Of a stretch of 64,000 nucleotides of DNA, positions 24,793 through 36,006 are shown piece after piece. Position 1 is the stretch's first letter, and each line of letters starts with the position of its first letter. A program made the translations under genes and the position numbers. The notes under the pieces are model-generated. The model did no database searches and was not told the origin of the DNA. It saw nothing but the letters and a program-made list of their open reading frames with translations. Source of the stretch: Acephala macrosclerotiorum (taxonomy: Eukaryota; Ascomycota; Leotiomycetes; Helotiales; Mollisiaceae); NCBI GenBank assembly GCA_014904845.1, contig MU119225.1, positions 356,719-420,718 of the forward strand. The letters are read 5' to 3'.

Positions 24793-25839
24793 TCAAGCAA
24801 GCTCAAACATTCCATGCCTACCATAAACACCAATCTCCTTCTGGTGATCAGCATCCATCATTGCGACACTGGGCACTTGCGCCTCTGCTTTCATCTCAGC
24901 CTTCTCCTCCTGAGCCGGAGGATCCTGCAGCTCGACAGTCCTCTCCGTCTCTGTCTTTCCCTTTCGCCCAACAAATAGCATGTAAGCAACGAATCCGACG
25001 ATCAGAAGGGCAGCCAAACCCGCACCACTGCCAATCGCTGCTTTGACTCCCATGCTCATGGCATTGGAAGCGGGTCTTGCGGTTGGGGACGGCAATTGTA
25101 TTGTTGCTATTCCAAGCAACGAAGAACTCGATATTGAACTAGATTCTGCCCTTGTTGACAACGCCAGAATGTTGCCGATTGAGGATGACTTAGGCATGCT
25201 TGCTTGCGTTCCAAGCTCCATTGTTGGCACAGGCGTGCGGTTGGTTGAAGACTGCAAAGCCGCAGATGGCGTATTGCTGGAGGAAGAGATACTGTGTTGA
25301 GCGATGGTTACTGTCGATTTTGAGATATCACCTCCCGTCACCGAGATGGTTGACCAAATCGAGCTTCCCTCAGCGGACGAGGACGTATCGTCGAGATTTG
25401 AGCTTGATACCACTGAATTGGTGCTAGTGCTGTCTGAAAGTTGGGAAGGTGCATCTGTCGGCGTGCTTGGCGCGTCTGATGTGGTGGTGGCTGCCGAGGA
25501 TGTCAAATCAGTCGCGGTCGAGGAAGCAGCAGCACCGTCACCATTGCTAGCCACCGCTGGGTTTTCCGCAACAGCTCTACCAGCCAGAACTGAGGGTTGT
25601 ATTTCCGTCACTGATGAAAGTTGGGGAGGGATCCGAACTCTACGGAGTGCCATCAGCGAACAGCTCCTACAAGGCCAACCCAAGGCAATTGATAACTTAC
25701 AAAGCGCAATGACATCCCAGACAGCAGAACGATACCCCTGATACTTGTGGCAGGCAGGACAACATCTGATCCACTCCCGAGTCTGTGAAGGTGGTGGTGG
25801 TGGTCGAGCTTTCCATCTCGCTCGATTTGAGTATCCCAC
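24793..25839 (-). CDS. Ser/Thr-rich single-pass membrane protein, 5' end unresolved
   Basis: The C-terminal 270 residues are clear: a long Ser/Thr-rich stalk, one membrane segment (AAIGSGAGLAALLIVGFVAYML), a basic anchor FVGRKGK, and an acidic tail with VELQDPPAQEEKAE. The N-terminal part is uncertain. The contiguous frame begins without ATG, carries a CCPACHKYQGYR segment, and neighbouring frames at 25700-25830 also look protein-like (a Thr run followed by FTDSGVDQ). An unrecognised intron or a frameshift is therefore likely. A 34-nt GT-AG interval at 25667-25700 is too short to trust. The layout resembles the genes at 1139-1969 and 26461-27695. A cell-surface role is inferred from architecture only. 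Confidence 0.6.
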   Translation of the reverse strand: MGYSNRARWKARPPPPPSQTREWIRCCPACHKYQGYRSAVWDVIALCKLSIALGWPCRSCSLMALRRVRIPPQLSSVTEIQPSVLAGRAVAENPAVASNGDGAAASSTATDLTSSAATTTSDAPSTPTDAPSQLSDSTSTNSVVSSSNLDDTSSSAEGSSIWSTISVTGGDISKSTVTIAQHSISSSSNTPSAALQSSTNRTPVPTMELGTQASMPKSSSIGNILALSTRAESSSISSSSLLGIATIQLPSPTARPASNAMSMGVKAAIGSGAGLAALLIVGFVAYMLFVGRKGKTETERTVELQDPPAQEEKAEMKAEAQVPSVAMMDADHQKEIGVYGRHGMFELA

Positions 25840-26460
25840 TCGTCCAAGGATTCTAGATGAAGTTGGAATGTAGGTACTATACAGCGCGGGGTCAAGCAGA
25901 GGCAGGTAGGATGAGCTAACTTCGAAAGATGCTTCGTGCCAAAAGTGGAAAGCTATGTATTTGTGATCTTCAGGAGCCTCGCGTTCTCAGGGGTACTTGT
26001 AATTGTGAGATTTTCCCAAAGTCGGTTTTTGCTGCGCGGGCGGGCGTACTTGTTTATTTAACAGACAAGAAGAGTAAACAAATTCTCGCGACTAAGTACA
26101 CAGTATATGGAAAGGGAAAGGGATGAACGTTTGCTCTCGGCTGGCCGCGTTGTGCGAGGCATCACGAAAGGCAAACTTCATCCGGCAACCTAATTGGAGT
26201 AGGCAGCGTTGCTGCATATTGCAGACGCATTTTGATCAGGGGTTCACCGTTGAAGGGTACGCCGGTGGATAGGCAAGAAATTGCTTAGCTGAGCCAAGTG
26301 TAGGACGGAATTCGACGACACATGTAAGTAGAGGCGTTGAGAGCTCCAACTACGGGTGTATAGAAATGGGGTGCAGCGAGTTGCAGAGACGATGAACCAG
26401 AATAATATACACTATGATTGATTGATTGAACATGGGTCGCCATGATCGTTATAAGATATG
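25840..26460. other. Intergenic, probable 5' part of the minus-strand gene below it
   Basis: The frame of the 24793-25839 gene stays open upstream to about 25915 without an ATG, so a first exon may lie here. Nothing else is recognised. Confidence 0.4.
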
Positions 26461-27695
26461 TTATCTCAACGGATTGAGAGAACCGGAGAGCTCATATCGT
26501 TGATGCCTAGCATCGATTTCGACATCTTTCTCTAGAGCAACTTCCAGCATCGAGACACTCACCCCATGCAACTCAACTTTCCACTCTGGGGCTTTCCTTG
26601 GTGAGGTAATCCCGTACTCGTCTCCATGCTACGCTTGCCCCGGTGTCTAGCCAGCATGAGGAAAGCCAACAAACAGACAATCAGAAGAAAGACCACCCCA
26701 GCGCCAATCCCGATTCCTATTTTTGCATCCATAGACGACCCCGTTGAGAATTTTGCAGTCGATATCGGAGAATAAGCTACTGCAATTGTAATTGGCGGAG
26801 ATGTACTTGAGAAAGCACCCGTTGAAGAAATACCTGTAGTACATTATTTGTCCTGCGCAGGCGTGATGATATAATAGTCGTCGCGATCGAGAATTGCGAG
26901 TGTGAAATTACTACCGTATTTAGGAACGAAGTACTCGATCCTGCGTTGAGAATGGAGCTCAATAACAAAGACTCAAGGCTGACGGCGGTCGAGTAGGGAG
27001 GCGGTGTAGTTGATACAGTCGATGCCGTGGCCGAAGCAGAGGTACTTGATGTCGCAGCAAATATCGAGCTTGTGATCGCTCTTAAGTCGGTCGTGGAAGT
27101 AGCGATGTCCTCGAACAGCATCTTATTGACTAGCACTGCCACAACGAAGTATGGTGCAGCCATCATGGTGGAAGTTGTCATTACGCCGCCCGTAGTGTCT
27201 CCCTGTGTGCTTTCCATCATATATGTAACCGTTGCGCCAGTGGTAAGAGGGGAGGTGCATTCGCCAATCGAACCAGCAAGACAGAGTGAAACGAATGTAT
27301 AGTCGCTGTGCAGCCTTGTCAGCATCTGCTTCTCTTCTTCCAAGAGTATCGAATACTCACGAGGGACAGCACGCAACCAATGTACTTCCCACGCCTCCTT
27401 CACTTGTGCTAACGGTCGTATAAGCCAGCGGGCAGGCGATTGGTCCCACACTATACAGGGTTGTAGCCCCAGACGCGAAGCCGCTGTCCTTATCCCACCA
27501 AGATCTAACCTCAGAAGGGAGGCACGATAACGCTCCGTCGAATGATATGCCATCGTAGGAGGGGTCAAAAGCTAGCGCGTTGTAGTTCTGATCTTGAATG
27601 AAGCTCCAACGTGCTTATAAAGCTGAGGAACAACTGTCTAGCCCTAGAAAGGCTGTCGTGAGGGGGAGCCAAGAGGTGGCTGTTCCAAAGTTCAT
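26461..27695 (-). pseudogene. Broken Ser/Thr-rich membrane protein gene (CLP..WW / CCPS family)
   Basis: Read from ATG 27695, the N-terminal part (TSWLPLTTAF), then SCLPSEVRSWWDKD, IACPLAYTTV and VACCPS match a widespread ascomycete extracellular domain with paired Cys. An intron of about 55 nt (GTGAGT..CACAG) follows CCPS. After a Ser/Thr stalk and a second probable intron (about 26842-26935) comes the membrane segment (IGIGIGAGVVFLLIVCLLAFL) and the tail WKVELHGVSVSMLEVALEKD, ending at TAA 26461-26463. Two defects are visible: an in-frame TAA near 27627 between SSAL and ARWSF, and a frame change after the membrane anchor (LARHRGKR) that is needed to enter the conserved tail. Both could be assembly errors, but together they suggest decay. 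Confidence 0.65.
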
Positions 27696-28290
27696 CTCTG
27701 GTAGGTGAGTAGGTGCGCTTGCTGCCATTGTAGACTTCAAATGAGCTATGAATACAATGAGAGATTCAGAGCTGGAGAAGGAGTCAGACTTCCATGACGA
27801 GATTATGCTAAAGAAAAGGGGGAAGCAGGTGTGTGCGATTCGCGGCATTGTGCTAGGTATCACATATGCGAACCTTGTTCAACAGTCCCATTGCCAGCAG
27901 CTCCAGAACTTGCAACATGGATGTTGGTTGGCCAGACTGTCTTCAACAGGTTATCTCGATAGGACGAAAAGCTAGCGTATCCCCTTGATCATATACAGCG
28001 AACGGAGGAATGGATTCGATTGCTTGGGCTTGGAACAACTCGAAAAGTGAGTGGTCCATTCTCGCATCGCAGTAGTCCTTGTAGCCTGAACTGAGACGCG
28101 AGTTCTCGAGATGCTTGGAAGATTTGCTGGTGGTGCAACTGCATTGTTGAAGAGCACTGTTGTGATGCGATGTTGGGGAAGTCGCGATGATGGTCGTTGA
28201 AAAAGAGTTCGCGGCCGCGTTTCGGCTCCACCAGAACATCTCGGCCACAAAGCACAAAATCTTCATCGAAAAGACATCAAGATCTTAAAG
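27696..28290. other. Intergenic between the divergent membrane-protein pseudogene and ELP5
   Basis: Three overlapping minus-strand frames (27943-28266) lack recognisable domains. The region probably holds the ELP5 promoter. No clear TATA box was found. Confidence 0.4.
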
Positions 28291-29588
28291 ATGGCACCCA
28301 CACCTCTACAGCAGAGAAGAACGCACAATACGCTTCTATTTCAGAAGTTGTTAAATCTTCGTGAAGGGGCAAGCCCATTTACACTGGTGTTGGATACTTT
28401 GGAGCAGACTGGAGGGCCTGTGGTGCGAGAGTTTGCTAGAAGAGCAAAGGTACGAGCAGTCCCGATTTGAGCTTTGAATCATATTTATGGATGGTATTTC
28501 TGAGCCCATGCAAGTGCATAAACATGTTATACATTTTCTACTTCTCTTTTCATCTAATTATCTCCTTCAAGTCTGGTCGCCACGTGATTTCCAGAGTCCG
28601 GTTCATACCAGGTTGCTAATGAGTTGTTCAGATCTCAAGAAGCAAGACAGTCTTTATCTCATTCTCTACTTTGAAGAAGAAGGTTCAATTCGACGTTGAT
28701 ACTTTTATCAGTACACAAGGAAAGTCACTCGCGACGCTGCGAACAGAAATTTTGTCCCATCTTCCACCTCCACCCAATGCTGCCCTGGCCTCCACTTCCA
28801 CTGCCTCAAGTAAGTCGGCATTTACCGTAGGCTGCAGTTTCATACTGACCTTCATAGAATACCTTCTGATCATTGATGACCTTCATGGACTCTCCAGCAA
28901 GCATGCCCATCACATCTCACCTTTCTTATCCTCCCTCCTCATCTCTCCTCAAATCTCGTTACTCGCTACATATCACACCGACATCCCTCTTCCACCATCA
29001 ACCACCATCTCCAGCTATCAACCTCCACCACCTACTATTCTCGCGTACCTTGCGACGGCGATTCTCACTGTCTCATCGTTACCTGAAGTCCTAGCTCGTA
29101 AACGCGCTCGGGACAAGAGTCTTCAAGAACCAGTCTTTGGTCTGGACGAACATCGCGAAGGTATCATTGTCGGTTTCAATGACAATGGCAGTGCAAGAAC
29201 GCCTGGTGTGGTAGTCAATATGGAGCTTCGTCGACGTTCTGGAAGAGGTGTCGTAGAGAGCTTCGTGCTCATGCCCCCTTCTACACCAACCTCAAACGCC
29301 AAGCTGTCAGACCTCAGCGACTTCGTGCTTCTGGACGAGCATCCCCTTTATGCTACTGTTCCTATTGTAGCTGCATCAGATGACAACGGTGGGGAAGAGG
29401 AAGCGGAGACGACCTTCAATCTCAATCTCACGGAGAAGCAGAAGAGAGATAGAGAGGGCGTTGTGCTACCCTACTTCGATGCGCAGAAGGACGGTGGCGC
29501 AGCGGGTCCGGGAGAAGGTGGGCGTATTCTGTATGAGATGGGTGCAGAGGATCGAGAGGATTTCGACGATGAAGAAGATGAAATATAA
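28291..29588 (+). CDS. ELP5: Elongator complex protein 5
   Basis: Elp5 is part of the Elp4-Elp5-Elp6 RecA-like ring of Elongator, which modifies wobble uridine (U34) of tRNAs. Exons are 28291-28449, 28632-28809 and 28858-29588 (355 aa, frame arithmetic closes). Support includes LLNLREGASPFTLVLDTLEQ near the N-terminus, the central LLIIDDLHGL, ISLLATYHTDIPLP, the region SGRGVVESFVL, and the acidic end with FNLNLTEKQKRDREG and EGGRILYEMGAED, all as in fungal Elp5/Iki1. Like other Elp5 proteins it has no obvious Walker A motif. The second intron (48 nt) is a multiple of three and has no stop, so its retention would insert 16 residues; homologous context (SKYLLIIDD) favours splicing. The gene looks intact. 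Confidence 0.9.
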
Positions 29589-29875
29589 TAACAAAGCACT
29601 ACAAAACAGGACACCTGAACGATCAACCATTTCCCAGTTGGGCAAGGTCTCCAGGCCTCTAAGTTCGCATGCGATGGGTGGCTTCGCGAGGTGGCTTCCG
29701 CCTCTTCATGCACGACTGACCAACCATCCGACTCATTTCCAAGAGGTGCATAACGGGCATTCTTGTCGGCACAATCCCGAAGCAGCGAGGCTGTGAGGTC
29801 GAACCTCCAAAATATCATCGCAACGTCACCCTCAAATCTTTACGCATCAACCCCCCCGGATATGTTAGAATCATC

Positions 29876-32149
29876 ATGGATGCCCTTGCCGCTGTTGGTC
29901 TAGTTGGAAACATCGTGCAGTTCATCGACTTTGCTGGGAAATTGGTGTCCAAGACCCGAGAAGGCTATTGCTCAGCTGATGGCGCACTCGTCGAGAACGC
30001 CGACCTTGAGACGGCGACCGTCGACCTCTTAGCTCTCATTGACAAAGTTCCCTATTCAGATACTGAATGCGGTGCGAGCTTCAATTCCCTCTGCTTATCT
30101 TGCACCAATATTGCCAGCGAATTGCTTGCAGCCTTAGACAAGCTCAAAGTACAGGGCAAAAAAAACGAAGTGGAGAAGCTTCAGGAAAGCTTTGCGCAGT
30201 GTGTGGACCAAGGAGGAGATACTAGGTATTGAGAAACGGCTCTCTGCATTTCGTAACGAGATCAACTTGCATATCGCGGTAGACCTGAGGTAGGAAAGTC
30301 GCGCGTTTATCTTAGATATCAAGTTAAATATTTTAGGGACCAGATAGATACATCCACCATCAAGCAGTCCGATAATTACAGACTTCTCCAATCAGACACA
30401 CGCCGGATTCTTGATCTCATACTCGAGGGGCAAGATGTATTCAAGCGCGAGACCGAAGCCCAAACTAGTGAGATCAGAGCTATACATGTCGAGACAAATG
30501 GCGTTATTGCCGAGCAACATAAGGACACTCGCTTTGAAATCGTCGAAGCCATTCATGTCAGTGAGCAAAATGGTGTCGTTGAACATGAGGCAACCCGACA
30601 GGAGATCCAACAGCTCAAGGAAGCCATCGAAGAGCTGAGTAAACAAATGAAGCAGAAAGACGATGAATTGAAGGAAATCCTACAGGAATTCAGCAGAACA
30701 CACAGTCAGAAGAAGAAAGAGAAGCTGCGAGAGAGGGGTAATGCCGTATCTGCGGCATTGCTTGCATTTGAAGTGATGTACAGGAGCCTTATTGTACGTT
30801 TAAGTTTTACGAGCGACATTGTTGACCATTTTTGTCATGGTACTGATATTGTGTAGTCCATTTTGAAGAGCCTACAAGAGCGAGCTAAAAGAGCGTTGGA
30901 GCCACCCCACATCAGCTATACGTGGCGGGTGTCCGCTTACCCACGAAGCAATTCGTCGGCATCCCAGTCTCGCACGGAATTGTTACCCCTCTCTTCTCGG
31001 ACAGAACAGATGGCAGACGAATTCCAGCAGCAATTGAGACGGCAAACATCGTCATATGACTCTGCATGCAATTTATATTACTCATATTTTTATGGGAATC
31101 TTGGCTCCCGCGGGTTCTTGGTGGATTCGGATGCTTTGCACCAAAGATGGCCACCACTCCCAGAAGACACGATCAGCCAAGTAGCAGTTACCAATTCACA
31201 GGGGCTCATTCTCCAGACTTCTTCCTCTGGAGCACCAGCCATCTGGCTCATGGCCATTATCATCTCAGCTCTATCGGCCTGGCCATTCCCTGTCGATGAA
31301 GAGCTTAAAGACCAAGTCATCCATGAGATTTTGGTTGAAGTATTCCAAGCTACGGAACTGTCCGGTGCGGGGCATTCACCCAACTTCCATGCAGGGTCTC
31401 GAGCAGAGACTTTACGCACTGATATCAACTTCTGGAAAGTACATGCTAGAACCCGTGGACTCGATTTACAGATAACTCGCCGCTTTTACAAGTCGGAGTT
31501 GTTGTCTCACCTCGGCTTTTCATTGGCGACATTATCTACTGTCTTACCTGACCATTCAGCCCACAAGCATGAATAGCTTAGATTCTTGACATGGTTGATC
31601 AGAAATCCTCTCGATCGAGCGCTAAGCGAAAGGCGTCTCATACGCATTTGTGGCCCTATGTTGGTAATGGCTAGGGCGATGAAAGATCTGGGCGTCAAAA
31701 TCAACGTGCAGCTTGATATACCCCACCGATTCAAATGGCCATCAAACAGAACCGAGTGGATTGAATTTATCGTTTTGGACCACTCATCCAAAGCAGGTGT
31801 GGCCGAGACATGGCTCCAGGAGAGGATTTTGAATATGTTCCAAGAGGAAATGCTTTATGGCCCCCGAGTTGAAGGCCTTTCCCCATCATTCTACTCAGAA
31901 GACGACTACTTTGATGTTAGCGAATTTTGGTGAGGTTCAAGAGATCATCGATATTGGTGGATGGCGTTTCCGGAAGAGCTCGAAACTCCGAATATCCCCA
32001 ACAACCACACTCGGACGGCGGGAATGGCTCGATTTATTGGACTCTATGGAGATATCAAGACGTAAATTCCGGAAGACGGAACGCTACTCCAGAGCTGTAT
32101 GCCGAAATTCACGTCCTTAATTCGTGCTTCATACGGATCCCTGTTACAA
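29876..32149 (+). pseudogene. Decayed gene of the fungal NACHT-type N-terminal family with coiled coil
   Basis: It starts MDALAAVGLVGNIVQFIDF, the helical N-terminal domain shared by many fungal STAND/NACHT and related proteins. A long charged coiled-coil region follows (EEILGIEKRLSAFRNE through QEIQQLKEAIEELSKQ), then a C-terminal region. Introns at 30290-30336 and 30794-30856 restore the frame. The gene is broken four times. An A8 run at 30158-30165 is one base too long to join GKK to KWRSFRKALRSVW. In-frame stops follow: TAG at 31574-31576, TGA at 31931-31933 and TAA near 32063-32065, with conserved-looking sequence continuing in the same frame after each. All three stops can come from C-to-T or G-to-A changes. 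Confidence 0.75.
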
Positions 32150-32777
32150 TAACGACCAACGAAAAGCTGATAGCCACTCCGAGTTCTGCTCAGTCACACC
32201 TTGGACATGTCAGGAAGCCGATTTCGCCGAGGCCATTGCTCCAATCCGAAATCAACCTATTCAAAGGCGGGATGAATCACCTTGGTGGGAAAGTGTGCAG
32301 TAGATAGGGACTTGATACCGTTCCGTGGTATGGTAAGGAGCGTTATGAAGGGAAAACATCGTCAGCAAGGAAAGCAAAGATCCTCGGCAAAGGTAGGAAG
32401 ACCGGATCAAGCATGCTAGTCATGGCCTTGCCTTCAGTATTGGAAAATAATACTCGTGCCACAAACTTCTCAACATGATTGCGTTTCATAGAATTGTGCA
32501 CATGGCACGCACGCCTGAGAAGGACAGGTAGACAAGATGTTGGCAACACGTGATTCACCTCCATTTAACAAACAAGTGACATCGGGAATCTTCGAGTAGC
32601 CTTTTTAAGATAAATTTGGTCTCCAACAATTCAATCCATCTTTCTAGACACTTTGCTTTGAATGAATTGATATGAAGCTAGCGAACATTACGATCACCTG
32701 ACTTGTCTGGCACCTCTCTCGCTTAACAAATCTCCTCTTCCTCCCTCCAGCTCTCCCACAACACAACATAACACAAA
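32150..32777. other. Intergenic
   Basis: No gene is recognised. A pyrimidine-rich stretch with ACACAACATAACACAAA directly before the DUF952 start resembles a fungal 5' UTR. Confidence 0.4.
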
Positions 32778-33254
32778 ATGTCCACAACAAACGCCCAGCC
32801 AACCCCCCTCCCAAAATACATCTACAAAATCCTCCCCTCATCCCCCTCACCACCCTCCCCCCTCCCCCTAAATCTCCCGCTCTCCCCGCTCGACCGCCGC
32901 GACGGCTTCCTCCACTTCAGCACGTCGGCTCAAATCCTCGGGACCCTCAACGCATTCTTCTCATCTGAAACCCATGTTTTCATCTTACGAGTGCCATTTG
33001 AGAGAGTGAAGGGGTTTGTCAAGTGGGAAGATGCTAAGGGGAAGGGACCAGATGAGAAGGGCGGATGTTGGGATGTGAATGGGGAGAAGGGGTTGTTTCC
33101 GCATGTTTACGGGAATGGGAAAGAGGGGGATGGAGATGAGGCGGGATTGAGGCTGGGTGCGGAGGAGGTTGATGAGGTGGGTAGGTGGGAGCGGGGTGGT
33201 GAGAGGTGGGGGAAGGAGGGGTGGCCGTTTGGGAAGGATGAGCCGAGGGAGTGA
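32778..33254 (+). CDS. DUF952 domain protein
   Basis: An intronless gene of 158 residues. YIYKILPSSP near residue 15, LPLSPLDRRDGFLHFSTSAQ around 35-53 and VFILRVPFERVKGFVKWED around 68-86 are the hallmarks of the DUF952 family (small proteins with a fold related to ADP-ribosyl-transferase-like domains, activity unknown). FPHVYG near 108 matches the usual C-terminal motif. An insert of low-complexity Gly/Glu follows, which is common in fungal members. Start ATG 32778 follows a CT- and A-rich leader. The C-to-G skewed third positions in the first half and G-rich second half are unusual but do not break the frame. It has no operon-like neighbours. Confidence 0.85.
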   Translation: MSTTNAQPTPLPKYIYKILPSSPSPPSPLPLNLPLSPLDRRDGFLHFSTSAQILGTLNAFFSSETHVFILRVPFERVKGFVKWEDAKGKGPDEKGGCWDVNGEKGLFPHVYGNGKEGDGDEAGLRLGAEEVDEVGRWERGGERWGKEGWPFGKDEPRE

Positions 33255-33856
33255 AGTTGATGATAAAGGGCGCTGGGGTCGGTTATCTATGATGGTTTGA
33301 GGCTACCTTGGTTACGGGAATTGTGGGCTTCTGGAGGCTACAGGGTCAGGAGAGCTTGTTGTGGCATCGAGGGTGATATACGTCACGTGCTGGCGACGTT
33401 TGGTTACCAACCTTGGAACCTTGGGATATTTCATAGCCTGGAGACTTGAGACTTGATGCGTATTATAGTGGGTGGTATATCAGCCTCTAGCTGGATTTGA
33501 TTGTCCAATATAGCAAAAGAGGTAATTCTCTCTGCTATCAATATAGCTTGTCGATACCAAACTTCCCTAATTTTTAGCTTCACCTAGATTCTCTGCCCAA
33601 AGGGCCTAAGCCAAGAGGCTCTCTTCTTCCTTTGTCATTCTCTTAAGTTGGTAATTTGTTATTTGCTTGCAGACGTCATCTTTGGCAAGACTTTGACAAG
33701 ACTTTTCTACTTGAGATACGTCTTTTTCATTTTTGGTATTTGTCTGAAGTTTTCACTCAAACGTGAACTTCTACCCACACGTCCCTCAACCTTGCAAGGC
33801 CGCGTGAATAAGTTCAACCTCGCTACTATGGCGCTAGTGGAATATATCCTCAACGA
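33255..33856. other. Intergenic
   Basis: No supported gene. Open frames around 33648-33955 overlap on both strands and lack domain signal. A TCACGTGC site lies near 33382. Confidence 0.4.
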
Positions 33857-34757
33857 CTGGATGTCGATTCTAGTCAGGGAACAGTAACACTGCTGCTCCG
33901 AGACAGTCCTTATACTCCAAACGAACCCCTGGATTCCCGTGCTTGGGTTGTACAAGAAACATTGCTTTCTCGGCGACGGCCGATCTACGGGACCAAAGAG
34001 CTATTATAGAAATGCCAGGAGAACGATTATCAAGCCGCCACAGTAGTATCACCATGATCATACGACATGCTGGTGACTGCCCTTCCTGGCGATATTTTCT
34101 CTCCCACTCAAGATAGCGATGTAAAAAGGCAGAAGGAAGCCGACAATCCTCATGCCGAGTCTTGGAGTATCATTGTGAGGAGCTCCACTAGTCGTGGGAT
34201 AACAAATAGAGAAGATCATGTCCCAGCAATAGGAGGCGTGGTAGCAGAGCTACAGAGGCTTTGGAAGGATGAATATATTGTCGGGACTTGGCGACGCACA
34301 CTGGCCCAGCACTTGATGTGGTATAGATTAAAGTCTCTCCTACCTGGTCCTGGGCTTTGGTCGACTGTGCTGTGGATTTTTGCCCAACCAAGTTTATCAA
34401 TGTCGAGATTATCGGCTGCACTGTTCAACTGAAATCATCACTCGCACCTTTTGGCTCTGCTGTTGGTGGTGAACTAGTCTTGAAAGCAAAGGTTTTGACA
34501 ATGACTCAGGTGGAACCGGAGACAGAGAGCCACACAAGATGTTGAGTCTGAACTTATTGTTGATTCTAACAGTCTTCGTAATCTTTGGTCTCCACAATGG
34601 GCAGGCGGTTGGAATCATTTTGAAGGTTGATGATGATGGTAATTTTCTTCGTACTGGCAGTTTTGGTCATGACGACAGCCCCTATAAATTTCGGGGAGAC
34701 CACAGTTGTGTTTGGAAAAGACCCAAAGTAACTATCCAAGAGCTTAGAATCTTTTGA
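33857..34757 (+). pseudogene. HET-domain gene, C-terminal half only, broken
   Basis: Translation from 33857 gives LDVDSSQGTVTLLLRDS, then NEPLDSRAWVVQETLLSRR and IYGTKELL, the classical middle of the HET (heterokaryon incompatibility) domain. Further on come HVPAIGGVVAELQRLWKDEY, TWSWALVDCAVDF and PFGSAVGGELVLKAKV, and finally GVGIILK-like VGIILKVDDDGNF, all as in the C-terminal part of HET proteins. The N-terminal half of the HET domain is absent. Defects include a TAG where HET proteins have Trp (after GTKELL), a TGA about 35 codons later, and a frameshift near 34330 between WYRLKS and TWSW. It is a dead fragment. Confidence 0.75.
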
Positions 34758-35700
34758 GATTTCGCTTTCACAGGGACTTTCACAATAGGGAATGAATAGC
34801 AGCTATTTCTCAAAATATTTACCCCTCTCGTAATTACGATACTCTTGGTGATCATGATTAAAGTATTATCATTCTGCAGCTTTTGCTTGCCAATGGGTAT
34901 ATGATGAGGGCTCGAGACCGTAGTCAATGCGTCGCATACAGCATTCGAAAAGATGTAAGACGATCCCGAATATAGATTGTTAGATGCCTGCTTATTGTCA
35001 CACTATGTATTGCAGTGGCAAAGCCGATTTTGAAGACACAAAGGGTTAGTAAAAGGGCTGCTAAGGGAGTAAAGGCATGATAGCTTGTCTCAGCCTCACT
35101 TCCAAAGTGTTCACTGACCTCGTTCACTGTCATGCATTTGTTTACGTCCTTGCGCCCCGTTCACCTTATTTGCGAAATATCTCATAACGATAAGGGGATA
35201 AAGTGGCCTAGGAGAGTTGTATAAATGAAATCAAGTGCACCATGAGGTAAAACTCCGAGGTGGAAGACGTTCAACAGTGCGTGAGGCTAGGTCACGTGAG
35301 TTTAGGTCTCTTCTGCCCAATGGCAACTCATGCTAAATGCTGTCCTTTCAACAACGCGATAACTTGCAAACCAAATAAAAAGTAATAATTTTGGAAGGAA
35401 GAATATCATCTGGACCCGATTTACAAGACCCGCATTAACTGAGTGACAAAGCCAAATTCCAGCCTCCAACAATTGAGGTTGTTGGAACAAGTCCAGCTTT
35501 GGTTTCAGGGGCACGAGTCTCTTTACTAAGCCCAATCGAGCGAGCAATGCATGTGTCTAGACGAGATTGAAATTCTTTCTTTCCGTGCAAGTCCATTGCA
35601 CAACTCTTGGGTATGAGTATGCGTGCCCATCATGCTTTAATAGATTTAACATCTTTACCGTTGTTTACTTAAGTCTCTATATCGAACTCTAATTTTAGAT

Positions 35701-35748
35701 CAGCTGCTTAGCTCGGTTCGTCGATATTAAGACCGAGCTAACAAGCTG
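35701..35748. repeat. Short inverted repeat
   Basis: Arms of 17 bp (35701-35717 and 35732-35748) pair with two mismatches around a 14-nt loop. The core is TTAGCTCGG / CCGAGCTAA. Confidence 0.6.
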
Positions 35749-35896
35749 ACGCCACTTCTCCACGCCCGTTTCTTTCTCATAAAGGGGGCGAATAGCTAGA
35801 GGCTCAGCTCGCCCCTGAAGCGTGACATTGGGGCTGATATAGTGCGACCGGTAACGTTGGCGGAGCTTTGACCTTGTCGCCAATCGGAAACGTGAG

Positions 35897-36006
35897 GAGG
35901 CGCCAGACCCAAAGAATGGCTCACCGCCTTCGCTTGATTGTATGAGGCAGAATATTTGGTTGGTGGCAGACGAAGGCGGTGGGCCATTCTTTAGGCCTAG
36001 CGCCTC
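35897..36006. repeat. Inverted repeat with 36-bp arms
   Basis: Arms 35897-35932 and 35971-36006 pair over 36 bp with four mismatches around a 38-nt spacer. Each arm ends in the core CACCGCCTTCG/CGAAGGCGGTG at the spacer side and GAGGCGC/GCGCCTC outside. All four differences between arms are transitions. It could be a relic of a small inverted-repeat transposon or a structured transcript. Confidence 0.7.

Noticed and set aside
25667..25700. GT-AG interval proposed as an intron
   Set aside because: At 34 nt it is below the size of any other intron in the window and it does not restore an evident family motif.
25043..25741. Plus-strand frames opposite the Ser-rich membrane gene
   Set aside because: They are antisense shadows of the Ser/Thr-rich stalk.
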